Below are positions 7,362 to 8,138 of a stretch of 8,138 nucleotides of DNA, one piece after another. The notes beneath the pieces were generated by a model. It worked only from the letters and a program-made list of their open reading frames with translations. It had not been told where the DNA came from and did not search any database. The stretch lies in the NCBI GenBank assembly GCA_035301545.1, contig DATGUA010000073.1:1-8138 (forward strand), read 5' to 3'. This stretch comes from DATGUA01 sp035301545. GTDB lineage: Bacteria; Bacillota; Clostridia; Tissierellales; Tissierellaceae. How positions within the stretch are numbered: position 1 is the first letter of the stretch; each line of letters begins with the position of its first letter. Position numbers and translations under genes: made by a program.

Positions 7362-7545
7362 TCCCTTCCCTCCGAAGGCTACTTCTAATAGCTATTAGGC
7401 AGGTCTCCTGACTTATGAATCATTCTACTTTCAATACCTTCCCAGACTCCTCTAGTGGCCTATATTGATTTTGTCATCATTTACAGTAGCGGGGGCTGTA
7501 TAGGAATTTAACCTATTTCCCTTTTAATTTTTTAGAACCTAATGC
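7362..7545 (-). promoter_or_regulatory. Cobalamin (B12) riboswitch, class I-like (adenosylcobalamin type)
   Basis: Conserved blocks of the cobalamin aptamer appear in order on the minus strand: GGGAAATAGGTTAAATTCC (7521-7503), CAGCCCCCGCTACTGTAA (7498-7481), GGCCACTAG (7460-7452), GGGAAGG in the core, and the B12 box GTCAGGAGACCTGCC (7412-7398). A basal helix forms between ATTAGGT (7543-7537) and GCCTAAT (7400-7394). Downstream, TTAGAAGTAG is followed by a hairpin with CCTTC/GAAGG arms and a GGAGG loop (7378-7364), matching the P13 element that makes the L5-L13 kissing contact in class I, adenosylcobalamin-selective aptamers. The usual P3 arm between the basal helix and GGGAA is missing or minimal (about 11 AT-rich bases). 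With the terminator downstream it should act as an OFF switch for the whole operon. Confidence 0.95.
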
Positions 7546-7569
7546 TTATTCAATTTTTTATTCAAGCTA

Positions 7570-7598
7570 AGTTTAGCATATCTAATTAAAAAATGCAA
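7570..7598 (-). promoter_or_regulatory. Candidate promoter of the cobalamin operon
   Basis: TTGCAT (7598-7593) and TAAACT (7575-7570) are separated by exactly 17 bases, and TGC before the -10 word gives an extended -10. Transcription would begin near 7563, about 20 bases before the riboswitch basal helix, which is the expected position. The -35 matches consensus at only 3 of 6 positions and the -10 at 4 of 6, and the background is AT-rich, so this is a reasoned candidate only. Confidence 0.45.
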
Positions 7599-7607
7599 TC
7601 ATTTATA

Positions 7608-8138
7608 TTATCTTCCGTCAGTAAATCCATATTTACTTCCTTGTGTACCAAATTCTGTAACTCCAACATTATTTACATACTTATATCTAAATGTATTAGA
7701 TAAACCAAATACTACTGGAGTTATTGGAGATTCTTCTAAAAGGATTTCTTCTGCTTCTGCATAATATTCTAAACGTTTTACATGATCTTCTTCCTTATCT
7801 GCCTCTTTTACTAGTTCGTCATATCTTTCATTTTCCCAACCAGTTTTTATTGAAGCAGCATCAGATCTTAATAAAGTCATCATAGTTGCAGGGTCATTAA
7901 AGTCAGCAGTCCATGCCATGTATCCTATTTGGAAATCTCCATTATTCACATTTGAGTCAAATACTGGCCATTCTAATTGTTCTACTTTCACTTCTACACC
8001 TAAGGTATCCTTATACATTTGTTGTATATATTCTCCTAAAGTTCTAAACCATTGATCTGTTCCACCTAAAGAAAAAGTAACATCTAGTTTTTCTATATCA
8101 GTATCCATTCCCTCTTCCTCTAAACCTTTAACTAAAAG
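7608..8138 (-). CDS. Peptide-type ABC transporter substrate-binding protein, C-terminal part (runs off the right edge)
   Basis: The last 176 codons of an extracellular solute-binding protein family 5 member (OppA/DppA type, PF00496), which captures peptides or related solutes outside the membrane. The frame is open to the window edge (first residues LLVKGLEEEGMDTDIEKL), so the start is outside. Recognisable family traits are the IQQMYKDTLGVEVKVEQLEW segment, GYMAWTADFNDPATMM, and the C-terminal AEEILLEESPITPVVF followed by a short tail ending GFTDGR. Its TAA is 337 bases before cbiM in the same direction. I see no clear terminator after it, so some readthrough into the riboswitch leader is possible. 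Nothing links it to cobalamin; its substrate cannot be told from this fragment. Confidence 0.9.
   Translation of the reverse strand, partial: LLVKGLEEEGMDTDIEKLDVTFSLGGTDQWFRTLGEYIQQMYKDTLGVEVKVEQLEWPVFDSNVNNGDFQIGYMAWTADFNDPATMMTLLRSDAASIKTGWENERYDELVKEADKEEDHVKRLEYYAEAEEILLEESPITPVVFGLSNTFRYKYVNNVGVTEFGTQGSKYGFTDGR

Noticed and set aside
7566..7607. Possible terminator for the upstream peptide-binding protein gene
   Set aside because: The only inverted repeat has 5-base arms, a 2-base centre and no T-tract after it, so it cannot form a convincing intrinsic terminator.
1..8138. CRISPR array, insertion sequence, tRNA/rRNA or a novel defence-type system
   Set aside because: No spaced direct repeats, transposase, terminal inverted repeats or RNA-gene sequence is visible; all genes belong to known cobalamin, metal or peptide transport families.

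Overview
The window is an AT-rich (roughly 30% GC by eye), densely packed stretch in which every supported gene lies on the minus strand, so transcription runs from high to low coordinates. AT-rich codon use, strong AGGAGG/AGGTGAT-type ribosome binding sites, a lipoprotein-anchored binding protein, frequent GTG/TTG starts and the gene content point to a low-GC, probably anaerobic Firmicute of the Clostridia/Tissierellia kind. The organism assignment is inference; there is no rRNA or other marker here.

In transcription order: (1) 8138-7608, the 3' end of an oligopeptide-type ABC transporter binding protein, an unrelated neighbour. (2) 7607-7271, a 337-base noncoding region holding a candidate promoter, a class I-like cobalamin riboswitch and an intrinsic terminator just before the first operon gene. 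(3) 7270-4806, cbiM-cbiN-cbiQ-cbiO, a complete ECF-type cobalt importer. (4) 4800-3383, cbiK (cobalt chelatase) and cbiL (C20 methyltransferase), two early steps of the anaerobic corrin pathway. (5) 3386-549, btuF-btuC-btuD, a corrinoid-type ABC importer (lipoprotein, permease, ATPase). (6) 446-1, the N-terminal 148 codons of cobD (threonine-phosphate decarboxylase), running off the left edge.

The genes from cbiM to btuD overlap or lie within about 15 bases of each other, so this is almost certainly one operon; cobD follows after 102 bases. The logic is coherent: import cobalt, insert it into sirohydrochlorin, start ring methylation, import finished corrinoids as an alternative, and make the aminopropanol-phosphate arm of the nucleotide loop. 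Excess cobalamin would stop the transcript at the leader terminator. The remaining cbi/cob genes are not in the window and may lie beyond the left edge.

The families are all well known, and I see no undescribed system. The points most worth checking are the riboswitch (no usual P3 arm, and a six-base element reused in competing helices), a CbiQ whose two coupling-helix arginines both appear to be lysines, and the run of non-ATG starts in the cobalt transporter genes and cbiK.
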